From positions 62,001 to 126,000 of the forward strand of contig CAVXFL010000016.1 of assembly GCA_963761015.1 (NCBI GenBank): 64,000 nucleotides of DNA. Reading direction: 5' to 3'. The notes beneath the pieces are model-generated. The model was not told where the DNA came from, did no database searches, and worked only from the letters and a program-made list of their open reading frames with translations. Each line of letters begins with the position of its first letter. Position 1 is the first letter of the stretch. Positions 40,950 to 51,854 of the stretch are shown here, piece by piece. The position numbers were made by a program, and so were the translations under genes. The stretch is from CAVXFL01 sp963761015. GTDB lineage: Bacteria > Pseudomonadota > Alphaproteobacteria > Acetobacterales > Acetobacteraceae.

Positions 40950-42263
40950 TCACGCCGCTAGGCGCTCGGCGATGTGCGGCAGGGGCGGGACCTTGCCGGC
41001 GGGGCCGAGCGCGGCGAGGGTCGGGCGGGCACGGAACACGCGGTTCGCGGCGCGGAGGATGTCGTCGGTGGTGACCGCGGTGATCTTCGCCACCGTCTCG
41101 CTGGTCGGGATCACGCGGCCGAATACCTGAAGCTGCCGGGCGAGCTGCTCGCAGCGGCTGCCGGTGCTCTCCAGCGACATCAGCACGCTCGCCTTCACCT
41201 GCGCCCGCGCCCGCGCCAGCTCACGTTCCGAAACCTCCAACCGGACTTTCCGCAACTCCTCCAGCGTGACCGGGACGAGTTCCGCCGCCTGCTCCTCGCC
41301 GGTGCCGGCGTAGATGCCGAACAATCCGCCGTCCAGATAGGGCGCGGCGAACGAGTAGATCGAGTAGACCAGCCCGCGCTTCTCGCGCACCTCCTGGAAC
41401 AGGCGCGACGACATGCCGCCGCCGAGCAAGGTGGAGAGCAGCAGCACGGCGTAGTAGTCGGGATCCGCGTAGGCGACACCGGGAAAGCCGAGCACGACGT
41501 GGACCTGATCGAGGTCGCGATCCTCGCGGATTTCGCCGCCCTGGTACACGCCGGGCGGCGGCGGCGCGGGAAGATCGGTGCGCAGATCGGCGAAATGCCG
41601 CGTCACCAGATCGACCACGCGGTCGTGATCCACCGCGCCGGCGGCGGCCACCACGATGTTCCCCGCCGCGTAGTGGCCGCCCATGAAGCCGAGCAGCGCC
41701 TCGCGCGGCATGGCGCTGATGACCGGCTCGGTCCCGAGCGTGGGGCGGCCCATCGGCTGGCCGGGGAACGCGGTAAGCTGGAAATGGTCGAAGATGATGT
41801 CGTCCGGCGTGTCGTTGGCCTGGCCGATCTCCTGCAGGATCACGCCGCGCTCGCGCTCCAGCTCCTCGCGGTCGAACACCGAATGCGTCACGATGTCGCC
41901 GATGATGTCGGCCGCGAGCGCGGTGTCCTCCTTCAGCACCTTCACGAAATACGCGGTCTGCTCGCGCGCGGTGTAGGCGTTCATGTGGCCGCCGACCGCC
42001 TCGATCTCCTCGGCGATCTCGGCGGCGCTGCGCCGCTCGGTGCCCTTGAAGGCCATGTGTTCGAGGAAATGCGAGACGCCGTTCTCCTCCTCACGCTCAT
42101 GGCGCGTGCCAGCGGCGACATAGGCGCCGAGCGAGACCGTCTCGACGCGGTCCATGCGCTCGGTGGCGACGGTGAGGCCCGAGGGCAGGCGGGAGATGCG
42201 GACCAGCTCGCTGTCGGAGCCCTCCCCGGATCGGGGTCCGGGGCTGGCTTGCTCTTGGCTCAT
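40950..42263 (-). CDS. M16-family zinc metallopeptidase (processing-peptidase-like)
   Basis: A 437-residue pitrilysin-family peptidase. The inverted zinc motif HXXEH is at His65-Glu68-His69 (GVSHFLEHMAFKGTERRSAA), and GGHMNAYTAREQTAYFVKVL and RERGVILQEIGQANDTPDDI are typical of the group related to the mitochondrial processing peptidase beta subunit. The C-terminal half has LGGGMSSRLFQEVREKRGLV. It probably removes N-terminal extensions or degrades peptides in the cytoplasm or periplasm; no signal peptide is seen. Its ATG overlaps the thrC stop (ATGA), an association common in alphaproteobacteria. Confidence 0.93.
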   Translation of the reverse strand: MSQEQASPGPRSGEGSDSELVRISRLPSGLTVATERMDRVETVSLGAYVAAGTRHEREEENGVSHFLEHMAFKGTERRSAAEIAEEIEAVGGHMNAYTAREQTAYFVKVLKEDTALAADIIGDIVTHSVFDREELERERGVILQEIGQANDTPDDIIFDHFQLTAFPGQPMGRPTLGTEPVISAMPREALLGFMGGHYAAGNIVVAAAGAVDHDRVVDLVTRHFADLRTDLPAPPPPGVYQGGEIREDRDLDQVHVVLGFPGVAYADPDYYAVLLLSTLLGGGMSSRLFQEVREKRGLVYSIYSFAAPYLDGGLFGIYAGTGEEQAAELVPVTLEELRKVRLEVSERELARARAQVKASVLMSLESTGSRCEQLARQLQVFGRVIPTSETVAKITAVTTDDILRAANRVFRARPTLAALGPAGKVPPLPHIAERLAA

Positions 42264-43663
42264 GCAGTGTTCCTCTGGGCAACGGCGCGCACCGCCGCCT
42301 CGACGGCGGCGAGGTCGTTGGGCGCCACGATGAAATGTTCCTCGCGTTCATATAGGTCGGCGAGGCGCGGCGGCAGAGGGGGGCGGACGCCGACCGCCCG
42401 CGCGATCGCGTCGGGAAATTTCGCCGGGTGGGCGGTGGCGACCGCGATCGTCGGCACGCAGTGGGCCGCGGGCAGGGCGCGGGCGGCGGCGATGCCGATG
42501 GCGGTGTGCGGGTCGGCGAGGTAGCCCGTCGCCTTTTGGAGGCGGCGGATTTCCGCCTCGGTGCCGGAATCGTCCAGCCGGAAACCGTGATAGAGGGCGC
42601 GGGCGCGGCGCCAGGCGGCGTCCGGCACCGCCATGCGGCCGGTCGCGCGGAACTCGTGCATGATGCCGGCCGTGGCGCTCGCGTCGCGGTCCATTAGCTC
42701 GAACAGCAGGCGCTCGAAATTCGAGCTGATCTGGATGTCCATGCTGGGCGACAGGCTGGGCTCGACGCCGCGGATGGACATGTCGTTGGCGTCGAGGAAG
42801 CGCGCCAGAATGTCGTTGCGGTTCGAGCCGACCACCAGCCGGGCGATCGGCAACCCCATGCGCCGCGCCACCCCGGCGGCCAGCACGTTGCCGAAATTGC
42901 CAGTGGGCACGCTGAACGCCACCTCGCGCTCGGGCGCGCCGAGCGCCAGCGCCGCCGCGACGTAATACGGCACCTGCGCCGCGATGCGCGCCCAGTTGAT
43001 GGAGTTCACCGCCGACAGCCGCAGCTCGGCGCGGAATGTCGCGTCGGCGAACATCGCCTTCACGAGGTCCTGGCAGTCGTCGAACGTGCCCGCGACGGCG
43101 ATGTTGCCGATGTTGTGCGCATCGACGGTCGTCATCTGCCGCCGCTGCACCTCGCTGGTGCGTCCCTCGGGATGCAGGATGACAACAGAGAGGTGCGCGC
43201 GGTCGCGGCAGGCTTCGATGGCGGCCGAGCCGGTGTCGCCCGAGGTGGCGCCGACGATGGTGATGCGGGTGCCGCGCTGTTCCAGCACGTGGTCGAACAG
43301 CCGGCCGAGCAGTTGCAGCGCGAGGTCCTTGAAGGCGAGCGTGGGGCCGTGGAACAGCTCCTGCACCCACAGATTCGTCTCGAGCTGGATCAGCGGCACG
43401 ACGGCGGGGTGGCCGAACCCGGCATAGGCGTCGCGGCAGAGCGCCTGGAGCCGCTCGAACGGGATCGCCTCGCCCACGAAGGGCTGGATCACGCGCGCGG
43501 CGAGTTCGGGGTAGGCGAGGCCGCGCAGCGACCGCCAGTCCGAGGCGGAAAAATGCGGCCATTCGGCCGGCACATAGAGCCCGCTGTCCTCGGCGAGCCC
43601 GGCCAGCAGCACGCCCGCGAAATCGCGCGCGGGCGCCTGCCCGCGGGTGGAGATATAGCGCAT
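42260..43663 (-). CDS. thrC: Threonine synthase
   Basis: A 467-residue PLP enzyme that converts O-phosphohomoserine to threonine. Start ATG 43663 gives MRYISTRGQAPARDFAGVLL, the classic N-terminus; an ATG four codons upstream (43675) is possible. The PLP lysine is in GPTLAFKDLALQLLGRLFDH, and the phosphate-binding region is GATSGDTGSAAIEACRDRAH with SVPTGNFGNVLAAGVARRMG. It heads an operon thrC - M16 - brnT - antitoxin - pmbA on the minus strand. Confidence 0.96.
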   Translation of the reverse strand: MRYISTRGQAPARDFAGVLLAGLAEDSGLYVPAEWPHFSASDWRSLRGLAYPELAARVIQPFVGEAIPFERLQALCRDAYAGFGHPAVVPLIQLETNLWVQELFHGPTLAFKDLALQLLGRLFDHVLEQRGTRITIVGATSGDTGSAAIEACRDRAHLSVVILHPEGRTSEVQRRQMTTVDAHNIGNIAVAGTFDDCQDLVKAMFADATFRAELRLSAVNSINWARIAAQVPYYVAAALALGAPEREVAFSVPTGNFGNVLAAGVARRMGLPIARLVVGSNRNDILARFLDANDMSIRGVEPSLSPSMDIQISSNFERLLFELMDRDASATAGIMHEFRATGRMAVPDAAWRRARALYHGFRLDDSGTEAEIRRLQKATGYLADPHTAIGIAAARALPAAHCVPTIAVATAHPAKFPDAIARAVGVRPPLPPRLADLYEREEHFIVAPNDLAAVEAAVRAVAQRNTA

Positions 43664-43792
43664 TTGCGCCAGCATAGCGGCAGAGACCGAAGGAGGCGAT
43701 TGACGCCACCAAGCGGGCGATTGCCGATGCCAACGTTGGCGGCAGCCTCGAGCAGCCGGTGGCTCGGCCGGGTCGGGCGTGCGCCGCGCCGG

Positions 43793-45085
43793 CTACTTGC
43801 GCGGGGCGGGGTGCTGATCGCGCTCGAAATCGATCCGTTCGGCGACCGGCAATCCCTGGAAATGGCGGCGGAGGCAGTCGAGGCCTAGTTCGGCGGCGCC
43901 GAGACGCACCCACTCGCGGCCGCCGACGATGCGAGCGCCGCGGGTGACGATTGCCGCCTCCGCCGCGATGCCGATACTGATGTTGCCGCCCACGTCGATG
44001 CGGTCGGCGCCGGCGTCGATCTCGACCAGCACCGCCAGCGCATGGCTCGCGCGCGTGCTCCGCCGCGCCGCAAGCGCGACGCGGCCGGCGGTTTCGGGCG
44101 TGATGTCCGCGGTTGCCGGCGCCTCGTCCAGACCGACGGCGGCGCATAGCTCGCCGAAATCGCGGGCGACGATGCCGCGGCGAAACACGGCTTCCGCGCC
44201 GGGCAGATGCGCGAGCCGCGCGGCGGCGGCGCCGCCGGTGAAGGTCTCCACGATCGCCAGCGCGGCGCCGCGCTCGGCGAGCGCGCGCAGGATCACGGTC
44301 TCCAGCCGCTCGTCGTCCTCGGCGAGGATGAAATTGCCGAGGCGGCGGCGCACTTCGGCCGCCACCGGCGCGAGCTTCGCCCGCACCACGTCCATGTCGG
44401 CGCCGCGCACGGTGAGCTTGGTTTCGATTTCGGGATAGTGCGCCCGGAACCCGAGCTTGATGCCGCCGCCGGGCACCATGTCTTCCAGCCCGGCGAGCAG
44501 CGCGTCGATATGCGATTCGCCGAGCCCGTAGGAGTGGAACCGCTTCAGGTGGATCACCGCCTGCACGCCGCTCTTGGCCAAGAGCCGCGGCACGATCTGT
44601 TCGTCGAGCATGCGGCGCAGCTCGCGCGGCACGCCGGGCGTGAAAAAGAAGCGCGCCCGGCCGATGTCCAGGGCGAAGCCGCAGGCGGTGCCGATCGGGT
44701 TGTCGAGCAGTTCGGCGCCCTGCGGCAGTATCGCCTGCTTGCGGTTGTTCGGCGACATGATCCGGCTGCGGCGGCGGAAGAACTCTTCCATCCGCGCCAG
44801 CCAATCCTCGTTCAGCACCAGCTCCGAGCCCGCCGCCGCCGCGGCGATTTCCTGGGACAAGTCGTCGACGGTCGGGCCGAGCCCGCCGTTGACGATCACC
44901 GCGTCCGCGCGCTCGCCGGCTTGCCGGAAGGCGGCGAGCAGGGTTTCCCGATCATCGCCGACGATGGTTCCCCAGCGCGTGGCGAACCCGAAATCGCCGA
45001 GCGTCTGGCTGATATGGCTGAAATTGGTATTGACGATCGCGCCGCTCAGCACCTCGTCGCCGGTGCAGATGATCTCGATTTGCAT
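43793..45085 (-). CDS. cinA: CinA-like protein (molybdopterin-binding domain plus amidase-like domain)
   Basis: A 430-residue protein. The N-terminal MoCF/COG1058 domain starts MQIEIICTGDEVLSGAIVNT and contains VNGGLGPTVDDLSQEI. The C-terminal CinA/PncC domain (about 265-430) should be a nicotinamide-nucleotide amidase, but the catalytic Ser motif (usually ESCTGG) reads ETFTGG, so amidase activity is doubtful. The pyrophosphatase half looks intact. It lies 22 nt downstream of the MBL hydrolase gene start side on the same strand. The DNA-damage role implied by the name is not shown here. Confidence 0.87.
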   Translation of the reverse strand: MQIEIICTGDEVLSGAIVNTNFSHISQTLGDFGFATRWGTIVGDDRETLLAAFRQAGERADAVIVNGGLGPTVDDLSQEIAAAAAGSELVLNEDWLARMEEFFRRRSRIMSPNNRKQAILPQGAELLDNPIGTACGFALDIGRARFFFTPGVPRELRRMLDEQIVPRLLAKSGVQAVIHLKRFHSYGLGESHIDALLAGLEDMVPGGGIKLGFRAHYPEIETKLTVRGADMDVVRAKLAPVAAEVRRRLGNFILAEDDERLETVILRALAERGAALAIVETFTGGAAAARLAHLPGAEAVFRRGIVARDFGELCAAVGLDEAPATADITPETAGRVALAARRSTRASHALAVLVEIDAGADRIDVGGNISIGIAAEAAIVTRGARIVGGREWVRLGAAELGLDCLRRHFQGLPVAERIDFERDQHPAPRK

Positions 45086-45107
45086 GTCGCGCTTACTTGG
45101 ATGCGCG

Positions 45108-45983
45108 CTACGCGTGGGCCGCGAAGCGGAACCCGTCGCCCCAGCGGGTGAACCGCCCGATCGAGGGCGAGGGGAAATGCGCGGTGCAGACCAAGGTCTC
45201 GGTGTCGCAATGCTCTTCGAGGAACCGCCGGCGCGTCAGCGCCGACTGCTTCGGATCGAAGTCGGCGCGCATGGAGATTTCCGGGTAACGCGCCTGCAAG
45301 GGCGAATGGATCAGATCGCCGCACATCACCGCCGCCGGCGTGCCCTGGCGCCCGACGCGCACCGCGAAGTGGTCCGGCGTATGGCCGGGGGTCGGCTGCA
45401 AGCGCACGTGATCGCCGAGCACGTGATCGCTGGTGACGAGTTCGGCGCGGTTGGCCGCCACGATCGGCAGCACGCTGTCCTCGATCCACGGCGCGTCGTC
45501 CTTGCTGACGGCCTTGCTCCAGTAGTCCAACTCCTTGCGCGAGAACACGTAGCGCGCGTTGGGGAAGGTCGGCACCCAGCGCCCGTTCTCCAGCCGCGTG
45601 TTCCAGCCGACGTGATCGACGTGCATGTGGGTACACATGACGAAATCGATGTCGTCCACGCTCAACCCGGCGGCGGCGAGCGCGCGCATGTAGGTGTCGC
45701 TCTTCATGCGGTCCCAGAACGGGCGCGTCGGGCGCGGCTTGTCGTTGCCGACGCAACTGTCGATCAGGATGGTGTGGTGCGGCGTGCGCACGATATAGGA
45801 CTGGATGCAGAGCACGACCTTGCCGCTCGCCGGGTCGATCGCGGCCGGCTCCAGCCAGGCGCGATTCTCGGCCAGCAGTTCCGGGGTGAGCGTCGGGAAG
45901 AAGGTGAGGGGGTCGAAAAACGGCGCCTCCTGCTCGACAATTCGCCGGATCGTCAAATCACCGAGGGCGATCGTGGTTGTCAT
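45108..45983 (-). CDS. MBL-fold metallo-hydrolase
   Basis: A 291-residue protein from ATG 45983 (MTTTIALGDLTIRRIVEQEA). The metal-binding motif is HXHXDH in VMCTHMHVDHVGWNTRLENG, with later ligands His in LQPTPGHTPDHFAVRV, Asp in VMCGDLIHSPLQARYPE and His in LVCTAHFPSPSIG. The arrangement is that of the glyoxalase II/lactonase-like group. Substrate unknown. It lies 22 nt upstream of cinA in the same direction. Confidence 0.9.
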   Translation of the reverse strand: MTTTIALGDLTIRRIVEQEAPFFDPLTFFPTLTPELLAENRAWLEPAAIDPASGKVVLCIQSYIVRTPHHTILIDSCVGNDKPRPTRPFWDRMKSDTYMRALAAAGLSVDDIDFVMCTHMHVDHVGWNTRLENGRWVPTFPNARYVFSRKELDYWSKAVSKDDAPWIEDSVLPIVAANRAELVTSDHVLGDHVRLQPTPGHTPDHFAVRVGRQGTPAAVMCGDLIHSPLQARYPEISMRADFDPKQSALTRRRFLEEHCDTETLVCTAHFPSPSIGRFTRWGDGFRFAAHA

Positions 45984-46075
45984 CGCTGGCCGTCTCCTCT
46001 GGTATGGCGTTGCGGCGATGCTAGCGGGCGGCCCGGCCGCCGACAAATGCCGTGGTCCGAGGGAGGGTAGGCAGG

Positions 46076-46831
46076 ATGCATGACGACCCCGAGATCGCCG
46101 CGCTCGCGCGCCTGATCGGCGAGGCGGAGCGCATCGTGCTGTTCACCGGCGCCGGCATCAGCACGGAATCGGGGATTCCGGATTTCCGCAGTCCAGGGGG
46201 CTTCTGGACGCGCAACCGGCCGATCGATTTCGCCGAGTTCATCGCCTCGGAGGAGGCACGGCGGGAGGCGTGGCGGCGGCGGTTCGAGCTGGAGCCGCTG
46301 GTGCGCGCGGCCGCGCCCAACCGCGGCCACCGCGCCTGCGCCGCGCTGGTGCGCGAGGGCAGGGCGCGGGCGGTGATCACGCAGAATATCGACGGGCTGC
46401 ACCAGGCCGCCGGCATCCCGGACGAGCAGGTGATCGAGCTGCACGGCAACACCACGTACGCCACCTGCCTCGACTGCGGGATGCGGCACGAACTGGAGCC
46501 GGTGCGTGCCGCGTTCGCGGCGAGCGGCGAGTCGCCGCGTTGCGTGGACTGTGCCGGAGTGGTGAAGACGGCAACGATTTCGTTCGGTCAGTCGATGCCG
46601 CGGGAGCCAATGCGGCGCGCCGAGGACGAGACCTATGCGGCCGACCTGTTCATCGTGCTCGGCTCGTCGCTGGTGGTGTATCCGGCCGCGGGGTTTCCGT
46701 TCGCCGCCAAGCGCAATGGCGCGAAGCTGGTCATCATCAACCGCGATCCGACCGAGCAGGACGACATCGCGGACCTCGTCGTGCGGCGCGCCATTGGCGA
46801 AACGTTCGGCGCGGCGGTCGGGGTCGATTAA
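46076..46831 (+). CDS. Sir2-family NAD-dependent protein deacylase
   Basis: A 251-residue sirtuin from ATG 46076 (MHDDPEIAALARLIGEAERI). NAD-binding motif IVLFTGAGISTESGIPDFRS, TQNIDGLHQAAG, catalytic His in VIELHGNTTYATCLDC, zinc cysteines in CLDC and CVDC, and ADLFIVLGSSLVVYPAAGFP. The full set of catalytic residues is present. It removes acyl groups from protein lysines using NAD. It is divergent from the MBL hydrolase with a 92-nt gap. Confidence 0.94.
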   Translation: MHDDPEIAALARLIGEAERIVLFTGAGISTESGIPDFRSPGGFWTRNRPIDFAEFIASEEARREAWRRRFELEPLVRAAAPNRGHRACAALVREGRARAVITQNIDGLHQAAGIPDEQVIELHGNTTYATCLDCGMRHELEPVRAAFAASGESPRCVDCAGVVKTATISFGQSMPREPMRRAEDETYAADLFIVLGSSLVVYPAAGFPFAAKRNGAKLVIINRDPTEQDDIADLVVRRAIGETFGAAVGVD

Positions 46832-46870
46832 AACGGATTCAGACCGGCTGAAATCCCGAAAACCCGTCAT

Positions 46871-46946
46871 CGTCATGCCCGGGCGAAGACCCGGGCATCT
46901 CGGCGCCGCGCGGCAGCGAGATTGCCGGGTCAAGCCCGGCAATGAC
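46871..46946. repeat. Pair of inverted palindromic repeats (BIME-like)
   Basis: Hairpin A is ATGCCCGGG/CCCGGGCAT (46875-46898), preceded by GTC. Hairpin B is ATTGCCGGG/CCCGGCAAT (46921-46943), followed by GAC. They face each other in opposite orientation, sharing the GTCAT foot, and belong with the single copy at 37295. They sit between the sirtuin and the convergent cupin gene and could end transcription from both sides. Confidence 0.6.
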
Positions 46947-46975
46947 GCAACAAGCGCTCTTCAGGTTGGCAACAC

Positions 46976-47326
46976 TCAATCGATCGGCACGAAGATCGAG
47001 TGGCGTATCTTGCCCTCGATCGCCTTCGACAAATGCCCCTTGCCGGTCGTGTCCTCCACCAGCAGCACCTCGCCCGCGCCGATCACGCGGGTTTCGCCGT
47101 CGCTCGCGGTGATGCGCACGCCGGCGTCGAGGTTGATGATGTATTGCCGCCGCGGCGCGGGGTGCCAGTCGAGGTCGTAATCGCCGCCGGTTTCGCGGAA
47201 GATGATGCCGGTCGCGGGCAGCCGGCGGGACATCCTGCCGGCCGGCCCCTCCTCGGCCCATTCCACCGCGATGTCGCGGAAATGCGTCTCGCCGTTCGCG
47301 TCAACGTAGATGTTGTGGATGCGCAT
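46976..47326 (-). CDS. Cupin-domain protein
   Basis: A 116-residue small cupin (MRIHNIYVDANGETHFRDIA). LDWHPAPRRQYIINLDAGVR and GAGEVLLVEDTTGKGHLSKA are the two conserved cupin strands; the metal-ligand histidine set is incomplete, so it may not be an enzyme. It is 17 nt downstream of another cupin gene on the same strand. Function unknown. Confidence 0.8.
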   Translation of the reverse strand: MRIHNIYVDANGETHFRDIAVEWAEEGPAGRMSRRLPATGIIFRETGGDYDLDWHPAPRRQYIINLDAGVRITASDGETRVIGAGEVLLVEDTTGKGHLSKAIEGKIRHSIFVPID

Positions 47327-47343
47327 GATGCGGTCTCCCCGGC

Positions 47344-47757
47344 TCACGCCGCTTCCGGCTCGGCCGTGTAGTCGGCGTCGCTCACCTGCTCGAACCAGGT
47401 GGTCGCGTCGCCCTGCTCCGGCGCTTCCACCATGGACAGATGCGAAAACAGGCGGTCGGGCGCGGCGCCGTGCCAGTGCATCTCGCCGGCGCGGATCAGC
47501 ACCGCGTCGCCGGGTCGCAGGACTTGCAGCTTCTCGCCGCGCTTCTGGATGCGGCCGACGCCGGACAACACCCACAGAACCTGATGCACCGCGTGGGTGT
47601 GCCAGTTGGTGCGCGCGCCCGGCGCGAACGAAACGACCGTCGCGCGTAGATGCGAGGGCAGGGCGCCGACCGCCACCTCGTCCTGCCAGACCGCGCCGGT
47701 GAAATATGTCGCCGGCGCCTGCCGCGTCGCCCGCGCCGATCCCCGCACGATGTTCAT
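47344..47757 (-). CDS. Cupin-domain protein, quercetinase/mandelonitrile-lyase-like
   Basis: A 137-residue cupin with a full metal-site pattern: FAPGARTNWHTHAVHQVLWV gives two or three His, and DAVLIRAGEMHWHGAAPDRL gives the second-motif His. N-terminus MNIVRGSARATRQAPATYFT is typical of a family annotated as cupin or (R)-mandelonitrile lyase-like. The exact reaction is not inferable. It lies 77 nt downstream of secA and just upstream of a second cupin gene. Confidence 0.82.
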   Translation of the reverse strand: MNIVRGSARATRQAPATYFTGAVWQDEVAVGALPSHLRATVVSFAPGARTNWHTHAVHQVLWVLSGVGRIQKRGEKLQVLRPGDAVLIRAGEMHWHGAAPDRLFSHLSMVEAPEQGDATTWFEQVSDADYTAEPEAA

Positions 47758-47834
47758 GCCGCCCCCCGATTTCCGTTGTCAGTATTTCCGTCGTCAGCCG
47801 GTTCTTCCGCCGAGCACGGGCCAAAGTGCGACCG

Positions 47835-50579
<2,745 letters not shown>

Positions 50580-50851
50580 GCGGAGCCTTTCCGGGGTCGG
50601 CCGGCCCCCAAGCCCCCGGGCGACGAGGAGCGGATAACAGGCCGGAGCGGCCGAGGGGGCCCCGATCAGATAGGACCCGCACCGAGCCCGGTCAACGCGA
50701 TACGGGCGCGCGCCGGCGAGTGTGTCCGCCGCCCCCTCCCGCGCCGGCAAGGCCGGGTTCGGTTGGCATGCGGATCGTCCAGCCCACGTTCTTGTGAGCG
50801 GTCGCGGGTTCCGCCAAGATCGCGGAAATTTCCCGGCATTGAAGGACTACC

Positions 50852-51841
50852 ATGCGGCTATCGCCCTTTCCTGCTGCCGTCCTGGCGGCGGCGTTCGCAG
50901 TTCCGGCGCTGGCGGCCCCGGCCGGCAAGCCCGCGCCCGCCGCCGCGGCCGCCGCCCCGGCTGGCAAACCTGCGCCCGCCGCCCCGCCCGGCAAGCCTGC
51001 GCCCGAAGCCGTCGGCCCGGCGCGGCCCGACCCCGTGGTCGCCAAGGTGGACGGGCACGAATTGCGGCTCAGCGACGTCCGCGACATGGCGCGCAACCTG
51101 CCCCAGACGCTGCGCGGCCTGCCGCCCAAGATGCTGTTCCCGCTGGTCGTCGATCAGCTCATCGACCGCGAGGCGATGGCCATTGCCGCGCGCAAGCAGG
51201 GCTTGGACAAGGACCCCGCCGTTCAGCACGAGATGCGCCTGGCCGAACTCGGCGTGCTGCAGAACGCGCTGATCCAGCGCGAGGTCGGCCCGAGCATCGG
51301 CGAGGAGGCCGTCACCGCCCGCTACAAGCGACAGATCGCCGGCAAGCCCGGCCAGGAGGAGGTGCACGCGCGGCACATCCTGGTCACCTCCGAGGCGAAG
51401 GCGAAGGAGATCATCGGCGAACTCGAAAAGGGCGCCGATTTCGCCGCGCTGGCGAAGAAGCACAGCACCGATCCCGCGGCGAAGAGCGGCGGCGACCTCG
51501 GCTGGTTCAAGAAGGCCGACATGATCCCAGCGTTCGCCAACGCCGCGTTCGCGCTGAAGCCCGGCGAGTTCACGAAGCAGCCGGTTCACACGCGATTCGG
51601 CTGGCACGTCATTCAAGTGCTCGCGGTCCGGCGCGAGCCCGCGCCGACCTATCAACAGGCGCGCGCGGGGTTGCGCCGGGAGATCGTGCAGGAAGCCGTG
51701 CAGAAGGCGATCGACAAGGCCCGCGCCGAGGTCAAGATCGAGCGGTTCAACCCCGATGGCACGCCGATTCGCCCCAGCGACATGGCGGAACCGCCGCCGT
51801 CGCCGGAGGCCTCGCCGATGCCGCCCGCCGGGACTCGCTGA
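50852..51841 (+). CDS. Periplasmic peptidyl-prolyl cis-trans isomerase, parvulin type
   Basis: A 329-residue protein with a signal peptide (RLSPFPAAVLAAAFAVPALA) followed by a low-complexity linker with three copies of GKPAP. A SurA/PrsA-like N domain follows (VDQLIDREAMAIAARKQGLD), then the parvulin PPIase domain at about 165-265 (VHARHILVTSEAKAKEIIGE, KSGGDLGWFKKADMIPAFAN, FGWHVIQVLAVR). It helps fold exported proteins. It is divergent from secA, which suits a role in secretion. Its stop is 13 nt before argJ. Confidence 0.92.
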   Translation: MRLSPFPAAVLAAAFAVPALAAPAGKPAPAAAAAAPAGKPAPAAPPGKPAPEAVGPARPDPVVAKVDGHELRLSDVRDMARNLPQTLRGLPPKMLFPLVVDQLIDREAMAIAARKQGLDKDPAVQHEMRLAELGVLQNALIQREVGPSIGEEAVTARYKRQIAGKPGQEEVHARHILVTSEAKAKEIIGELEKGADFAALAKKHSTDPAAKSGGDLGWFKKADMIPAFANAAFALKPGEFTKQPVHTRFGWHVIQVLAVRREPAPTYQQARAGLRREIVQEAVQKAIDKARAEVKIERFNPDGTPIRPSDMAEPPPSPEASPMPPAGTR

Positions 51842-51854
51842 GCGCGGCTGCGCA

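Noticed and set aside
50930..51010. Possible tandem repeat or CRISPR-like array in the PPIase gene
   Set aside because: It is a low-complexity Ala/Pro linker with three short GKPAP copies in coding sequence, without spacers. No CRISPR array was seen anywhere in the window.
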